Counted from the first letter of the stretch, positions 35,197 to 44,691 are shown. The stretch is DNA of 64,000 nt from Geobacillus kaustophilus (GCF_000948285.1 NZ_JYBP01000003.1:1054001-1118000); one strand, 5' to 3'. Notes: a model not told the origin generated them from the sequence alone. Numbers and translations: made by a program.

Positions 35197-35601
35197 ATGG
35201 ACGAATGGGTGGAGCGCCTTTTCGATGAATTGCGGCAAATGCGGACTCAGATGGCGACCAAAGAGGATGTTGCGCGGTTAAACGGGCGCATCGAGCGACT
35301 TGAACAGACCGTGGCGGCGACGAGAGAAGACGTCGCCGCGCTGGATGAGCGCATCGGGACCATCGAGCGGACGATGGCGACGAAAGAGGATGTTGCCGAA
35401 TTGCCGTTTATTCGGCAAGCTGTCGTGGAAACGTTAGAAACGCTCAATGAAATTTCGGCGATGAAACAAACCCTCACAGAAGTGCAGCAAAAAGTCAATG
35501 AAACCATTGCCGGACAAGCCCGGCAAGAGCTCGTGCTTCAATCCCTCGCTTTGCACTTGCTCGAACATGAAAGCGAAATCCGCGCGCTAAAAGCTAGGTA
35601 A
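35197..35601 (+). CDS. Coiled-coil protein, 134 residues
   Basis: No named family is recognised. The sequence is almost wholly heptad-like helix with a repeated unit: MATKEDVARL near residue 19 and MATKEDVAEL near residue 60, separated by a related TREDVAAL. This suggests an internally duplicated coiled coil. There is no membrane segment or signal peptide. A very good site (AAAGGAGGTGAAACA) precedes the ATG. It stands alone between pbuX and bpsA. Repeats of this kind occur in small structural or phage-tail-like coiled-coil proteins, but no function can be assigned. Confidence 0.7.
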   Translation: MDEWVERLFDELRQMRTQMATKEDVARLNGRIERLEQTVAATREDVAALDERIGTIERTMATKEDVAELPFIRQAVVETLETLNEISAMKQTLTEVQQKVNETIAGQARQELVLQSLALHLLEHESEIRALKAR

Positions 35602-35652
35602 ACGACAAACATCTCTATGTACATCCTCGCTCATGATCATTTTCCTTCAAAA

Positions 35653-35683
35653 ACAGGCCGGCTTTGTCCGCGCCTGTTTTTTT
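35653..35683 (+). terminator. Terminator after the coiled-coil gene
   Basis: ACAGGC (35653-35658) pairs with GCCTGT (35672-35677), followed by seven T. Confidence 0.75.
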
Positions 35684-35846
35684 GATTGCTGCAACTTTTC
35701 TTCTTCATATGTTTTTTGGCCGCAAAAAATAAGGGATCGACCTGCTGTTCCTGAAAAAACGGGTGTACAAACACATTTTCCTTTGCATATGGATTGGCGT
35801 GTTGCGCATCCTAATATAGAAAAGAGGAAGAGACCGAGGTGTTTGT

Positions 35847-36914
35847 ATGCCGGTTCTTTTATCCGTCGGCACAGCAAGGATGCCGTATACGGCCGCCCAA
35901 GACGAGGTGAAGCAGCATGTCGCCGGGCTGTTCGCCGGGCGAATGGCGCGTGCGGAGCGGCTGCTGCAGGCATTTGACAACAGCGGCATCCATACGCGCG
36001 CTTTTGTTCAGCCGCTTGCCTGGTACAGCGTGCCGCGCGGCTTTGGAGAAAAAAACGGGGTGTATATCGACCGCGCCGTCCGCTACAGCGGTGAGGCAGT
36101 CAACGACTGTTTGCGCAAGGCTTCGTCCGGCCCTATTTTGCATGAGGAGATCGATGCGCTGTTTTACATCTCAACGACGGGACTGTCGACACCGAGCATT
36201 GAGGCGCGGCTGATGAATGTATTGCCGTTCTCCCCTCATGCCGTAAGAGTGCCGATTTGGGGGCTCGGTTGTGCGGGAGGAGCGGCAGGGCTCGCCCGGG
36301 CAGCCGACTATTGCCGGGCGTTTCCGAATGCCAAGGCGCTTGTGATCGCCGTTGAGTTTTGCAGTTTGACGTTTCAACCCAATGATTGGTCCAAACGCAA
36401 TGTGATCGGTACGTCGCTTTTTTCCGACGGCGTAGCGTGCTTGCTTGTGGCCGGCGACGGAGCGGCGTCGGCAGCCGGCGCACCGCGTGTCATCGCCGCC
36501 CGCTCGGTGCTCATGCCCGGCTCGGAAGACGTGATGGGTTGGGATGTTCGTGACGAAGGTTTGTTTGTCATCTTTTCAAAAGACATTCCGGCAATCGTTC
36601 GTTCTTGGCTGCGCCCGCAAGTCGAGTCGTTTTTGCAGGAACATGGGTTAGGGCTTGGGGATCTTCATTATTTCATCGCCCACCCGGGCGGGAGGAAAGT
36701 CATTGAAGCGTACGAGGAGGCGTTCGGATTTGGTCCGGAACAGACAAAAGCCGCTAGAGACGTGCTCGCCCGCTACGGCAACATGTCGTCGGCCACTGTG
36801 TATTTTGTGCTCGAGCAGATGACGCGGCAGCCGCTTGCGCCCGGGTACGGGCTGCTTGTCGCCCTTGGCCCGGGCTTTAGCGCGGAGATGGTGCTGCTTC
36901 AATGGGAGGGATGA
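35847..36914 (+). CDS. bpsA: Type III polyketide synthase (BpsA type)
   Basis: Chalcone synthase-like enzyme, 355 residues, that extends long-chain acyl-CoA with malonyl-CoA to alkylpyrones. The catalytic triad is visible: Cys about 142 in GLGCAGGAAGLA, His in FIAHPGGRKV and Asn in YGNMSSATV; LALGPGF-like GLLVALGPGFSAE closes the fold. In B. subtilis bpsA and bpsB make triketide pyrones and their methyl ethers, and the bpsB homologue follows directly here. ATG after GAGGTG. The frame neighbours dynA as in B. subtilis. Confidence 0.9.
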   Translation: MPVLLSVGTARMPYTAAQDEVKQHVAGLFAGRMARAERLLQAFDNSGIHTRAFVQPLAWYSVPRGFGEKNGVYIDRAVRYSGEAVNDCLRKASSGPILHEEIDALFYISTTGLSTPSIEARLMNVLPFSPHAVRVPIWGLGCAGGAAGLARAADYCRAFPNAKALVIAVEFCSLTFQPNDWSKRNVIGTSLFSDGVACLLVAGDGAASAAGAPRVIAARSVLMPGSEDVMGWDVRDEGLFVIFSKDIPAIVRSWLRPQVESFLQEHGLGLGDLHYFIAHPGGRKVIEAYEEAFGFGPEQTKAARDVLARYGNMSSATVYFVLEQMTRQPLAPGYGLLVALGPGFSAEMVLLQWEG

Positions 36915-36916
36915 TC

Positions 36917-37489
36917 GTGCGGTTTCTGTTCGTGTTTTTGGCGGTTGCCGGCATGCGCGTCATTGAGCTTCGGCTTGCAAAACGGAACGAACAGTATGTG
37001 AAAGCGCTCGGGGCGCGGGAGTTCGGCGCTCGCCATTACCCGTTGATCGTATTGATGCATGTCGGTTTCTTTTTGTCGTTGGCTGTTGAGGCGCTTCGAA
37101 AAGGCGCGCGCCCGTCGCGCCGCTGGCCGCTCTTGTTTCCGCTTTTTCTTGTCGTGCAAGGGCTGCGCGTATGGACAATTGGATCGCTCGGCCGTTTTTG
37201 GAATACGAAAATTTTGATCGTGCCAAACGGCCAAGTAGTGAAAAAAGGGCCGTACCGATGGATCCGCCACCCCAACTATCTCGTCGTGGCTTTCGAGATC
37301 GCCCTGTTGCCGCTGTTGTTCGAAGCACATATAACCGCTATCGTGTTTTCGCTTCTCAATGCACTTTTGCTGTCCGTTCGCATCAATGTTGAGGAACAGG
37401 CGTTGGCGGCGTTCACGGACTATCGGGAAGCGTTCCGCGCCCGGCCGCGCTTTTGGCCAAAGATTTTCGGAACGCTGCGGCCCTCTTAA
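36917..37489 (+). CDS. bpsB: Isoprenylcysteine methyltransferase-like alkylpyrone methylase (BpsB)
   Basis: Membrane methyltransferase of 190 residues of the ICMT/YpbQ family. It has four or five hydrophobic helices and the C-terminal motif GPYRWIRHPNYLVVAFE, with the conserved RHPxY that binds SAM. In B. subtilis BpsB O-methylates alkylpyrones made by BpsA. The GTG at 36917 lies six bases after GGGAGGG and is preferred to the ATGs at 36902 and 36911, which overlap the site. It sits immediately after the bpsA stop. Confidence 0.85.
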   Translation: MRFLFVFLAVAGMRVIELRLAKRNEQYVKALGAREFGARHYPLIVLMHVGFFLSLAVEALRKGARPSRRWPLLFPLFLVVQGLRVWTIGSLGRFWNTKILIVPNGQVVKKGPYRWIRHPNYLVVAFEIALLPLLFEAHITAIVFSLLNALLLSVRINVEEQALAAFTDYREAFRARPRFWPKIFGTLRPS

Positions 37490-37627
37490 AGCGGCGGTCA
37501 ACGAAACTAAATTGGCTGATAGGAAAAGAATGGGGCGCGGTGTTTTCTCCTATTCTTATATAAGGTTGGTGAAAAACAACGGATTCGCTCGGTCCGTGAG
37601 AAATCACATGGAATGAAAACAAGGTGT

Positions 37628-37671
37628 TGCAAAGTTTCTTAGTTTGAGAAATACTGCTGTAAAGCTTTGCA
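37628..37671 (+). other. Nested hairpin in the 317-base gap before dynA
   Basis: TGCAAAG (37628-37634) pairs with CTTTGCA (37665-37671), and TTTCT (37635-37639) with AGAAA (37647-37651) inside it. There is no T run, so it is not an obvious terminator. The rest of the gap 37490-37806 shows no convincing gene. Confidence 0.4.
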
Positions 37672-37806
37672 TTCGTTAAATCACCGGCCTTCTATGCGAT
37701 CCTGTCCTCTTGTGGGCGGGATTTTTCATTTTTTCTATTGGGAAACGGGGCGAAATGCAGTAAAATGAATGTAAATGACATTGACGGAAACAAAGGGGTT
37801 TTGGTC

Positions 37807-40800
37807 ATGGGGCATATTGCGATTGAGCGGCCGTCATTGCGGCTGTGGCTTTCGAAAATGATCGACATGCACGATCAGCTTCAGTCCGCCGATGACCAGG
37901 AGCATGCGGACAAAGTGAAGCAGCTCATCAAAAAAGCGGCATCCGGTGAGCTTATTGTCGCGTTTTGCGGCCATTTTTCCGCCGGCAAATCGAGTTTGAT
38001 CAACGCGTTGCTCGGCGAGCCGATGCTGCCGTCCAGCCCGATTCCGACGAGCGCCAATCTCGTCAAAGTGAAAGCCGGTCCGGACTATGTGCGCGTCTTT
38101 TTCCACCGCGATGAGCCGGTCGAGTATGAACCGCCGTACGACCCGGACTTGATTCGCGCCCAATGCCGGGACGGGGAGACGATCGAATGGATTGAAATCA
38201 GCCGAACGACGGACGCCATCCCGCCGGGGGTCGCTATCCTAGATACGCCGGGCATCGATTCGACCGATGACGCCCATCGGCTGGCGACGGAGTCAGCGCT
38301 TCATTTGGCGGATGTCGTCTTTTACGTCATGGATTATAACCATGTGCAGGCGGAATTAAATTTCCAATTTACGAAACAATTAACAGATGAAGGAAAGACC
38401 GTTTATTTGATCATCAACCAAATCGATAAACATCGCGACGACGAGCTGCCGTTCGCTGAATTTCGCGCCTCGGCCGCCGAGGCGTTCCGGCGTTGGGGGG
38501 TTGAGGCGGCCCGTTTGTTTTTCTTGTCGCTGAAGGACCCGTCACATCCGCACAACGAATGGCATGAGCTTGTCGCTTGTTTGCGCCGGTTGTTTGCCGA
38601 CAAGGAGGAATGGCTCGTCCGCGGCGCCGAGTCGGCGTTAAAACGGATCGCCGCCCGCCATCTTGAGCATCTCCGAGCGCGGCACGAGCCGCTTGAGCAA
38701 GAGATTGAGGCGCGCCTCGAGGCGCTTGGCGGCGCCGATGACGAGGCGGCGGCCATCGCGGAGCTCGATCGCCTTGAGGAGGAGCTTGCCGATTGGCAAA
38801 CAGCGCCCGTGCGGGCAGAGGGGGCGTTCCGTTCGGAGCTTGAGCGCGTGTTGCAAAACGCGTACGTGATGCCGTTTGAGACGAGGGAGCGGGCTGAGGC
38901 GTACTTGCAGGCGATGCAGCCGAATTTCAAAGTGGGCTTGTTGTTCGCGAAGACAAAAACGGAGCAAGAGCGCAAGCGGCGGCGCAAATCGAATGGCACG
39001 TCCGCCAGCTCCTTGTTCAGTTTGGGAAAGAATGGAATGATGATGACGCTTGGCTCAGCGAGTCCCAGCAATGGACGGCGGAGTGGGATGAGACGATGCT
39101 TGCCGGCCTCGTCAAACAAGGGGCGGAATCAAGCGGCGCCGCGCTATTAAATTATACGGATGAGGTGGCGGCGGCGCTGAAGAAACTCTACCGAGACTCG
39201 GCGCTCGCCTTGTTTGCCGGACTGAAGGAACAAATCGCCAAACGGGCGGCCGCTCAAACAGAAATATTGAACGGACAGCTTTCGGCAGCGCGCGAAAAAG
39301 TGGAGATCACCGCCCGCCTCGCCCGCCTCAGAGCCGAGCAGGACGAGCGCCGGCGTGCGTTCGAGCAGCTGATCGCGGCTCCACGCGAGTCTGCATCGCT
39401 TGATGAAAACCGTCTCGCCGCGTTGACGGAGCCGCCGGTCTTCCGGAAAGCGCGTCATGCCGAGGCGGCAAAACCGCAAGCAGCATCCAAGCCAGCGGAA
39501 ACAAACCGTCTTTCCGCCAAAGAGCAAGCGCTCGGTCAGGAAGCGGCCGGCCTCGGAGTGAGCGAAAGAGCGGACGAAGCTCGGACGCTTTCAAGCGGCG
39601 GAAAACAGCGGAGCGAAGAGGCGGCCGAGCGGCTTGAGGAAGCGGCGGCTTGGCTTGAACGGTTCGAAATGCTTGGCCGCTTCGCTGGACCGTTGCGCGA
39701 CAAGGCGCGCCGGCTTCGCGAGCGATCGTTTACCGTCGCCTTGTTTGGCGCCTTCAGCGCCGGCAAATCGTCGCTGGCGAACGCCTTGCTCGGCGCCCCG
39801 CTTCTGCCGTCGTCGCCCAACCCGACAACCGCCGCTATCAGCAAAATCGCGCCGCCCGATCACGAGTATCAGCACGGCACGGCGGTGGTCAAGGTGAAAA
39901 GCGAACCGCAAATTTGGACGGATGTGCAATCGTCGCTTCGGCAGTGCGGCTATGAGGCGGATACATGGGATGAAGCGCTCCGCCTTTGCGCCCGCCTGGC
40001 TGAATCGGGAGCCGAACATCCGGCGCAAAAGCCGCATGTGTCTTTTTTGGCAGCTGCCGCGGCCGGCTATGAGCGGATGAACGGTCGATTCGGGGAGATC
40101 GTCTCCATCGGTTGGGAAGAACTCGAGACGTATGTCGCTGACGAAGCGGTGTCATGTTTCTTAGATGAGGTCGTGTTGTACGCCGACTGTCCACTCACCC
40201 GCCAAGGGGTGACGCTTGTGGATACCCCGGGGGTGGACTCGCTGAACGCCCGCCATACGGGAGTGGCGTTTCATTACATGAAGCATGCTGATGCGTTGTT
40301 GTTTGTGACGTATTACAACCATGCGTTCTCGAAAGCAGACCGCGAGTTTTTGCTTCAGCTTGGGCGCGTCAAAGACGCGTTTGCTCTTGATAAAATGTTT
40401 TTCATCATCAATGCGGCCGATTTGGCCCAGTCGAAAGAGGAGCTTGAGGCCGTCATTTCCTATATGAATGGCGAGCTCGCCCGCTTCGGCATCCGCTTCC
40501 CGCGCCTTTATGCGCTCTCAAGCCGTTTGGCGTTGGCGGAAAAAGCAGGAGCGGAAGCCGTTTCACACGGCGTCTTGTCTGATTCCGGCCTTCCCGCGTT
40601 TGAGGCTGACTTCTTCCGCTTCTTAACGGAAGAACTGGCGGAAGTCGCCGTCGAGAGCGCATATACCGAGCTTGAGCGGGCGCGGCGGACGACAGAGGAA
40701 TTCGCGCGCGCCGCCGGGCAAAGCGAAGCGGAAAAAGCGGCGAAACGGCAGGCGCTTGAGGCGGTGAAAACGAAGATGCACGCCGTGCTGGCTGGCATTG

Positions 40801-41516
40801 ATGATTCCTACGGCCGGCAGGCGCTTCGCCAGGAAGTCGGCGAATTGCTCTATTACGTCAAGCAGCGGGTCTTTTTCCGCCTCAATGATGTGTTTAAGGA
40901 GGCGTTCAACCCGGCGGTGCTCCGCGACGACCAAGGCCCGGCCCGTCGGGCGCTTGAGCGTTGCCTCGATGAGCTGCTCGCATCGGTTGGCTTTGATTTG
41001 GCCCAAGAGCTGCGGGCGACGAGCTTGCGTGTTGAGTCGTTTTTGCACAAGCAGCTGGCCGAGCAGTTCTCGCGCCTATTCCATGAGCTTCGTCGTTTAG
41101 ATGATGCGCTCGCGCTCACGCCGCCTGAGCCGTTTGCCTTTTCGGCGCCGGAGTTTGCCAACGCCCTTGGGGATGTAGACCGGGTGCGGTTTACCAAGGC
41201 GCTTTCGCTGTATAAAAACGCCAAATCGTTTTTTGAGCGCGACGAAAAGCGGCGGATGAAAGAGGAAATTGAGGCGGCGCTTGTCGAACCGATCGACGCC
41301 TATTTGGCTGAGCAAAAAGAGCGGCTTGTGGCGACGTACGCAGAACAATACAAGGCTGCCGTCGCCGCACTTTCGGCCGCTCTCGCGGAACAAGTCGAAA
41401 GCTATATGGAGGGCTTGGTTGCCGTGCTCTCCGCAACGGCGGATCATGAGGCGCTCGCCCGCATCGAAGCGGCGCTTCGCGGCCTTCTTTCGGGCCGTGG
41501 CGGGGAGGCGCGTTGA
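37807..41516 (+). pseudogene. dynA: Dynamin-like GTPase DynA (YpbR), frameshifted
   Basis: Two frames together spell one double dynamin of about 1236 residues (B. subtilis DynA has 1193). Frame one (from ATG 37807, after AAAGGGG) carries the first GTPase: GHFSAGKSS, DTPGIDS, NQID. Near 38975 the reading shifts: CGCAAGCGG gives a Lys/Arg-rich dead end to 39150, while one more A would read on as AAAQIEWHVRQLL. Frame two carries the second GTPase (GAFSAGKSS, DTPGVDS) and ends at 41516. DynA tethers and fuses membranes and aids phage and antibiotic tolerance. A one-base sequencing error would give the same picture. Confidence 0.8.
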
Positions 41517-41704
41517 TGAACCGGTTTCACGCTTGCGCCACATGCATCCACTACTGTATAGAAAAGCGAGCCGACGGGCTGTACACGTATTGCCGCCGGC
41601 TCGGCTATGCGACGAAACCAAACTATCGGTTCAACTGTTGGACGCCGAAATCGAACGTCCGGCGTTTGATGGAAAAAGAAGAAGGAAAGGACGAGGACCA
41701 TTGA
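41516..41704 (+). CDS. Small Cys-rich protein downstream of dynA
   Basis: A 62-residue protein, MNRFHACATCIHYCIEKRAD near the N-terminus with CATC and three later cysteines (YC, YCRR, FNCW), likely one zinc or disulfide site. The ATG overlaps the dynA stop (TGATG) and follows GGGGAGG, so it is translationally coupled to dynA. It also overlaps the next gene by four bases. I do not recognise a characterised family; the close packing argues for a real gene in the dynA-ypbS operon. Confidence 0.7.
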   Translation: MNRFHACATCIHYCIEKRADGLYTYCRRLGYATKPNYRFNCWTPKSNVRRLMEKEEGKDEDH

Positions 41705-41976
41705 GCGAAGTGCATCACGCGATCACTGCCCATGTGCAAAAACAACATGCCATCTTGAAGCAATTTGCTATGCTCGACGCCGAGCGCGAGCGGCTCATCG
41801 ACGAAGCGGTTGAGCGGTGCCGCTGCGGCGCGTCGTTTACGGTTGATGGGATCAATGAAGTGACGAAGCGGATGAACGAACTGGCCAAAAGCGGCCTCGT
41901 GCCGGCGCGCCGGTACGTGACGCCGGAGATGGTGTGCGAGTACGTGAGCCGGCTTGAAGGGAAAGAGCGATCGTGA
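41701..41976 (+). CDS. YpbS-like (DUF2533) small protein
   Basis: A 91-residue protein starting MSEVHHAITAHVQKQHAILK from a TTG at 41701 that overlaps the preceding stop (TTGA). Sites GGAAAGGA and GAGGA precede it. The helical sequence with the central VNEVTKRMN-type segment and RYVTPEMVCEYV resembles B. subtilis YpbS, which follows ypbR (dynA), so context and sequence agree. The function is unknown. A longer open frame reaching back to 41269 is a shadow inside dynA. Confidence 0.75.
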   Translation: MSEVHHAITAHVQKQHAILKQFAMLDAERERLIDEAVERCRCGASFTVDGINEVTKRMNELAKSGLVPARRYVTPEMVCEYVSRLEGKERS

Positions 41977-42096
41977 CGATGGTGAGCGCCGGCTGAGCGT
42001 GTCGGTGCCGTCGGCGTCCTGTTGATGATTGGCTGCTTTCCGTTTCGATCAAGAAACAACGTTTGGCGTCAGCAAAAACAAAGAGGGGGAGGACAT

Positions 42097-42945
42097 ATGG
42101 AGTCGCTTGTTTCCCATGAATGGCTCCTTCGCCATTTGCACGACGAAAACACGCGCATTCTTGATTGTCGGTTTTGGCTTGGCGATCCTGCGAAAGGAGC
42201 GGCCGTTTACCAGGAAGATCATATTCCTGGCGCCGTGTATATGAACTTGGAACGCGACTTGTCGGGCCCAGTCGGAGAGCACGGCGGCCGCCACCCGCTT
42301 CCGTCAGCCGAGCAAGCGGCGGACGTGTTCAGCCGGGTCGGCATCGATGAAACGGTGACCGTTGTCGCTTACGACGACCAAGACGGGGCGATGGCGGCGC
42401 GTTGCTGGTGGCTGCTTCGCTATTTCGGCCATGTCCACGCATACGTATTGGACGGCAATTATAGTGAATGGAAAAAGAAAGGGCATCCGGTGACGAATGT
42501 CGTCCCTGCTGTGGCGTCCCGCCTGTTTCGGCCGCATCCGGATCGGTCATGGCTGGCGACGGTTGAGGATGTGCGCGCCGCCGTCCGCGACCGCTCAGCC
42601 GTGCTCATTGATTCGCGTGAATGGAATCGATATGCCGGCCTGGAAGAACCGATCGACCGCCGAGCCGGCCGCATCCCAGGAGCGGTGCACCGGTTTTGGA
42701 AAGACGGAATGACGGAAGGCGGCTACTGGAAAAGCGCTGTCGAGCAGGCGGCTCGGTTTGCCGATTTTGACCGTGGGCAGCCGTTGATCGTTTACTGTGG
42801 TTCCGGCGTCACCGCCTGCCCGAACGTGTTGGCGCTCCACGAAGCTGGCTACTGCAACGTTCGGCTGTACGTCGGCAGTTTCAGCGACTGGATTTCCTAT
42901 CCGGACCACCCGATTGAAACGGGTGACCCGTCATCCGATGCTTAG
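42097..42945 (+). CDS. Sulfurtransferase with two rhodanese domains
   Basis: Thiosulfate or 3-mercaptopyruvate sulfurtransferase, 282 residues, with tandem rhodanese domains. The first (residues 1-140) has RILDCRFWLGD and HIPGAVYMNLE but is inactive-type; the second (155-280) carries the active cysteine in YCGSGVTACPN. It moves sulfane sulfur to cyanide or a protein thiol. ATG 42097 follows GAGGGGGAGG; the frame is open from 42022 without a better start. It is transcribed alone. GTTTC/GAAAC repeats just upstream (42042-42057) resemble, weakly, the operator of the glycolate genes. Confidence 0.85.
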   Translation: MESLVSHEWLLRHLHDENTRILDCRFWLGDPAKGAAVYQEDHIPGAVYMNLERDLSGPVGEHGGRHPLPSAEQAADVFSRVGIDETVTVVAYDDQDGAMAARCWWLLRYFGHVHAYVLDGNYSEWKKKGHPVTNVVPAVASRLFRPHPDRSWLATVEDVRAAVRDRSAVLIDSREWNRYAGLEEPIDRRAGRIPGAVHRFWKDGMTEGGYWKSAVEQAARFADFDRGQPLIVYCGSGVTACPNVLALHEAGYCNVRLYVGSFSDWISYPDHPIETGDPSSDA

Positions 42946-43195
42946 TTTTCTCCGATTCAGGCTGAAACATCATTCGACGCCTCGGTGTTGTCGGATGGAA
43001 CCGTTGTTTCCTTTTCGTTTTCTTTTTTCGGTCCGCATGAGGTCGAAGCGTTGTTGATTTTCAGCGATTTTCACCTAGTGTTTGTTTCGCTTTTCTTCCA
43101 TCTGTTTCGGCCGCCGGTTGAAGCCGCTGTATGCATAGTTTTTTGGCCGCCGGCGGATACTATAGGTGAATCGACGGAAGCAGAGGAGGAGACGC

Positions 43196-43345
43196 ATGGG
43201 CCGGACAAAACTTGGCAATGCCAATGCCCAACGAAACAACAACGCGAAGAAGAAAAACGGCTTTAACGAATGGAGGAGCGAATTCGCTTCGTACGCAGAA
43301 GTCGAAGCGGAGAAAATGAAAAACGATCATAAAAACATCCGATAA
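43196..43345 (+). CDS. Small basic Asn/Lys-rich protein, 49 residues
   Basis: MGRTKLGNANAQRNNNAKKK is followed by an acidic helix (EFASYAEVEAEKMKN). The ATG has AGAGGAGGA upstream and the gene ends at a clear terminator, so expression is likely. Composition and the neighbourhood of sspN and tlp suggest a small spore protein, but I do not recognise a specific Ssp family. The 250 bases between the rhodanese gene and this one contain no other gene. Confidence 0.6.
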   Translation: MGRTKLGNANAQRNNNAKKKNGFNEWRSEFASYAEVEAEKMKNDHKNIR

Positions 43346-43349
43346 TGAT

Positions 43350-43370
43350 GAGGGTGCGCCCTCGTTTTTT
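43350..43370 (+). terminator. Terminator of the 49-residue gene
   Basis: GAGGG (43350-43354) pairs with CCCTC (43359-43363), followed by six T. Confidence 0.75.
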
Positions 43371-43387
43371 CATGTTGAGCACGATCG

Positions 43388-43417
43388 TTGGCAAAAAACA
43401 AACATATGTGCTATAAT
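43388..43417 (+). promoter_or_regulatory. Promoter of the thiol-disulfide oxidoreductase gene
   Basis: TTGGCA (43388-43393), 18-base spacer, TATAAT (43412-43417). Confidence 0.7.
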
Positions 43418-43459
43418 CGTGGACAGAGCGGCGGGAGGCGCCGGTAGGGAGGGGACAAT

Positions 43460-43981
43460 GTGCGGAAATGGCTAGTCGTTCTTTTGTTCTTGGCTGTCGC
43501 CGGCTATGGCCTTTGGAATGTGATGGCGGCTGACAAACCGAGTGAAGCAAACGGAGCCGGTCCGGAAGTGGGCCAGACGGCTCCTGACTTGACCTTGCCG
43601 GCACTGGGGGGTCAGTCGGTCAAGCTGTCGGCGCTGCGCGGCAAAGCGGTCGTCCTCAACTTTTGGACGTCATGGTGCCCGCCGTGCAAAAAGGAAATGC
43701 CGGAGCTTGCCGAGTTTTACGAGCGGCATGGCCGCGAAGTTGCGCTCCTTGCCGTCCATTTGACGACGCAAGATACGTTGGACAACGCTGCGCGGTTTGC
43801 GAAAGCGAACAGGCTCGTTTTTCCAGTCGGCCTCGATGTGCGCGGCGAAGCGCTTCGTCAATATCGAATTCAAACGATTCCAACGACGTATATTATCGAT
43901 CCAAACGGCGTCATTCGGCGAAAAATTGTCGGCCCGGTGACGACGAAGCGGCTCGAGCAGGAAACAGCGCTTTTTCGTTGA
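43460..43981 (+). CDS. Membrane-anchored thiol-disulfide oxidoreductase (TlpA/ResA/YneN type)
   Basis: A 173-residue thioredoxin-fold protein with an N-terminal signal anchor (about 4-23) and the active site WCPPCKKEMPEL. The cis-proline region is IQTIPTTYIIDPNG. It faces the outside of the membrane and reduces or isomerises disulfides, for example in cytochrome c maturation or spore cortex formation. The GTG start follows GGGAGGGG. B. subtilis yneN occupies a similar place near sspN-tlp-yneP. Precise substrate unknown. Confidence 0.85.
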   Translation: MRKWLVVLLFLAVAGYGLWNVMAADKPSEANGAGPEVGQTAPDLTLPALGGQSVKLSALRGKAVVLNFWTSWCPPCKKEMPELAEFYERHGREVALLAVHLTTQDTLDNAARFAKANRLVFPVGLDVRGEALRQYRIQTIPTTYIIDPNGVIRRKIVGPVTTKRLEQETALFR

Positions 43982-44038
43982 GCAGATGGCTGCAGCGAAA
44001 GGCGCTTTCTTTGCGGTTCGTTATTTTTCAAAAAGTTG

Positions 44039-44053
44039 TCATAATTTTTATCT
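44039..44053 (+). promoter_or_regulatory. Candidate Fur box upstream of fbpB
   Basis: TCATAATTTTTATCT agrees with the 7-1-7 Fur consensus TGATAATnATTATCA at 11 of 14 fixed positions. FbpB-type proteins belong to the iron-sparing response under Fur in B. subtilis, which makes the site plausible. Confidence 0.5.
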
Positions 44054-44102
44054 TTTTTGGGCATGAATAAGATTACAATAAAAGTGAGGGGAGGTTGAAG
44101 CG

Positions 44103-44234
44103 ATGAGACGATTCCGCAAAATGACTCTCCAAGAACTGATCAGCGAGAACAAACGGCAGTTGCTGAACGACCGGGAAGCGCTCGAAAAAATCGAGAAAAA
44201 GCTGGAAGAGCGGATGCTCAAAAAAGCAGAATGA
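44103..44234 (+). CDS. fbpB: FbpB-family small basic protein
   Basis: A 43-residue basic protein: [20 protein letters not shown] followed by [16 protein letters not shown]. This is the FbpB (YdbN) pattern, small Fur-regulated proteins thought to assist the sRNA FsrA in repressing iron-rich enzymes. The ATG follows GAGGGGAGG, and a Fur-box-like site lies about 50 bases upstream. No FsrA gene is recognised in the window. The family call rests on size, charge and the LISENK..LL.D...LE.IE pattern. Confidence 0.8.
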   Translation: MRRFRKMTLQELISENKRQLLNDREALEKIEKKLEERMLKKAE

Positions 44235-44289
44235 CCCATGCATAGCGGTTCTCCGGGTGGACAGACTAGATGGCGAGGAGGCGAAGACG

Positions 44290-44433
44290 ATGAGCAATCC
44301 GAAAGGAAGCCGCAAACATTTCGTGCCGAACCATATCGGCACACAGCCTCGCGCCGCAGGAGGAAACAAGGGCAAACAAATGCAAGACCAGTCCGGCCAG
44401 CACGCCCAAGTCATCCAAACGAAGGGCGAATAG
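44290..44433 (+). CDS. sspN: Small acid-soluble spore protein N
   Basis: A 47-residue spore protein: [20 protein letters not shown] and the end [16 protein letters not shown] match SspN of Bacillus. The ATG follows GGAGG with eight bases of spacing. It precedes tlp, as in B. subtilis, where sspN and tlp form a forespore (SigG) operon. Minor SASPs are packed in the spore core; their exact role is unknown. Confidence 0.9.
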   Translation: MSNPKGSRKHFVPNHIGTQPRAAGGNKGKQMQDQSGQHAQVIQTKGE

Positions 44434-44463
44434 CCGGAAACTCTTGTGAAGGAGGAAGCCTAT

Positions 44464-44691
44464 ATGCCGCGTCCGAAACCGGATGACCGCAGCGACAATG
44501 TAGAAAAGCTGCAAGAAATGGTGCAAAATACCATTGAAAATATCGAAAAAGCCGAGGAAACGATGCAGTTTGCGTCGCCGGAGGAACAGGAGAAGATTCG
44601 TGCGAAAAACCGCCGCCGCGAAGAAGCGATCGCTGCGATGCGCGCGGAAATTAAAGACGAAGCAGCTGCACGGGAACACGGCTACCAGTAA
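44464..44691 (+). CDS. tlp: Small acid-soluble spore protein Tlp
   Basis: A 75-residue acidic helical protein: MPRPKPDDRSDNVEKLQEMV with ENIEKAEETM and KIRAKNRRREEAI. It matches Tlp, a minor forespore protein. The frame is open from 44446, but ATG 44464 after AAGGAGGA is the true start. It forms an operon with sspN (31-base gap) and ends at a strong terminator. Confidence 0.95.
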   Translation: MPRPKPDDRSDNVEKLQEMVQNTIENIEKAEETMQFASPEEQEKIRAKNRRREEAIAAMRAEIKDEAAAREHGYQ

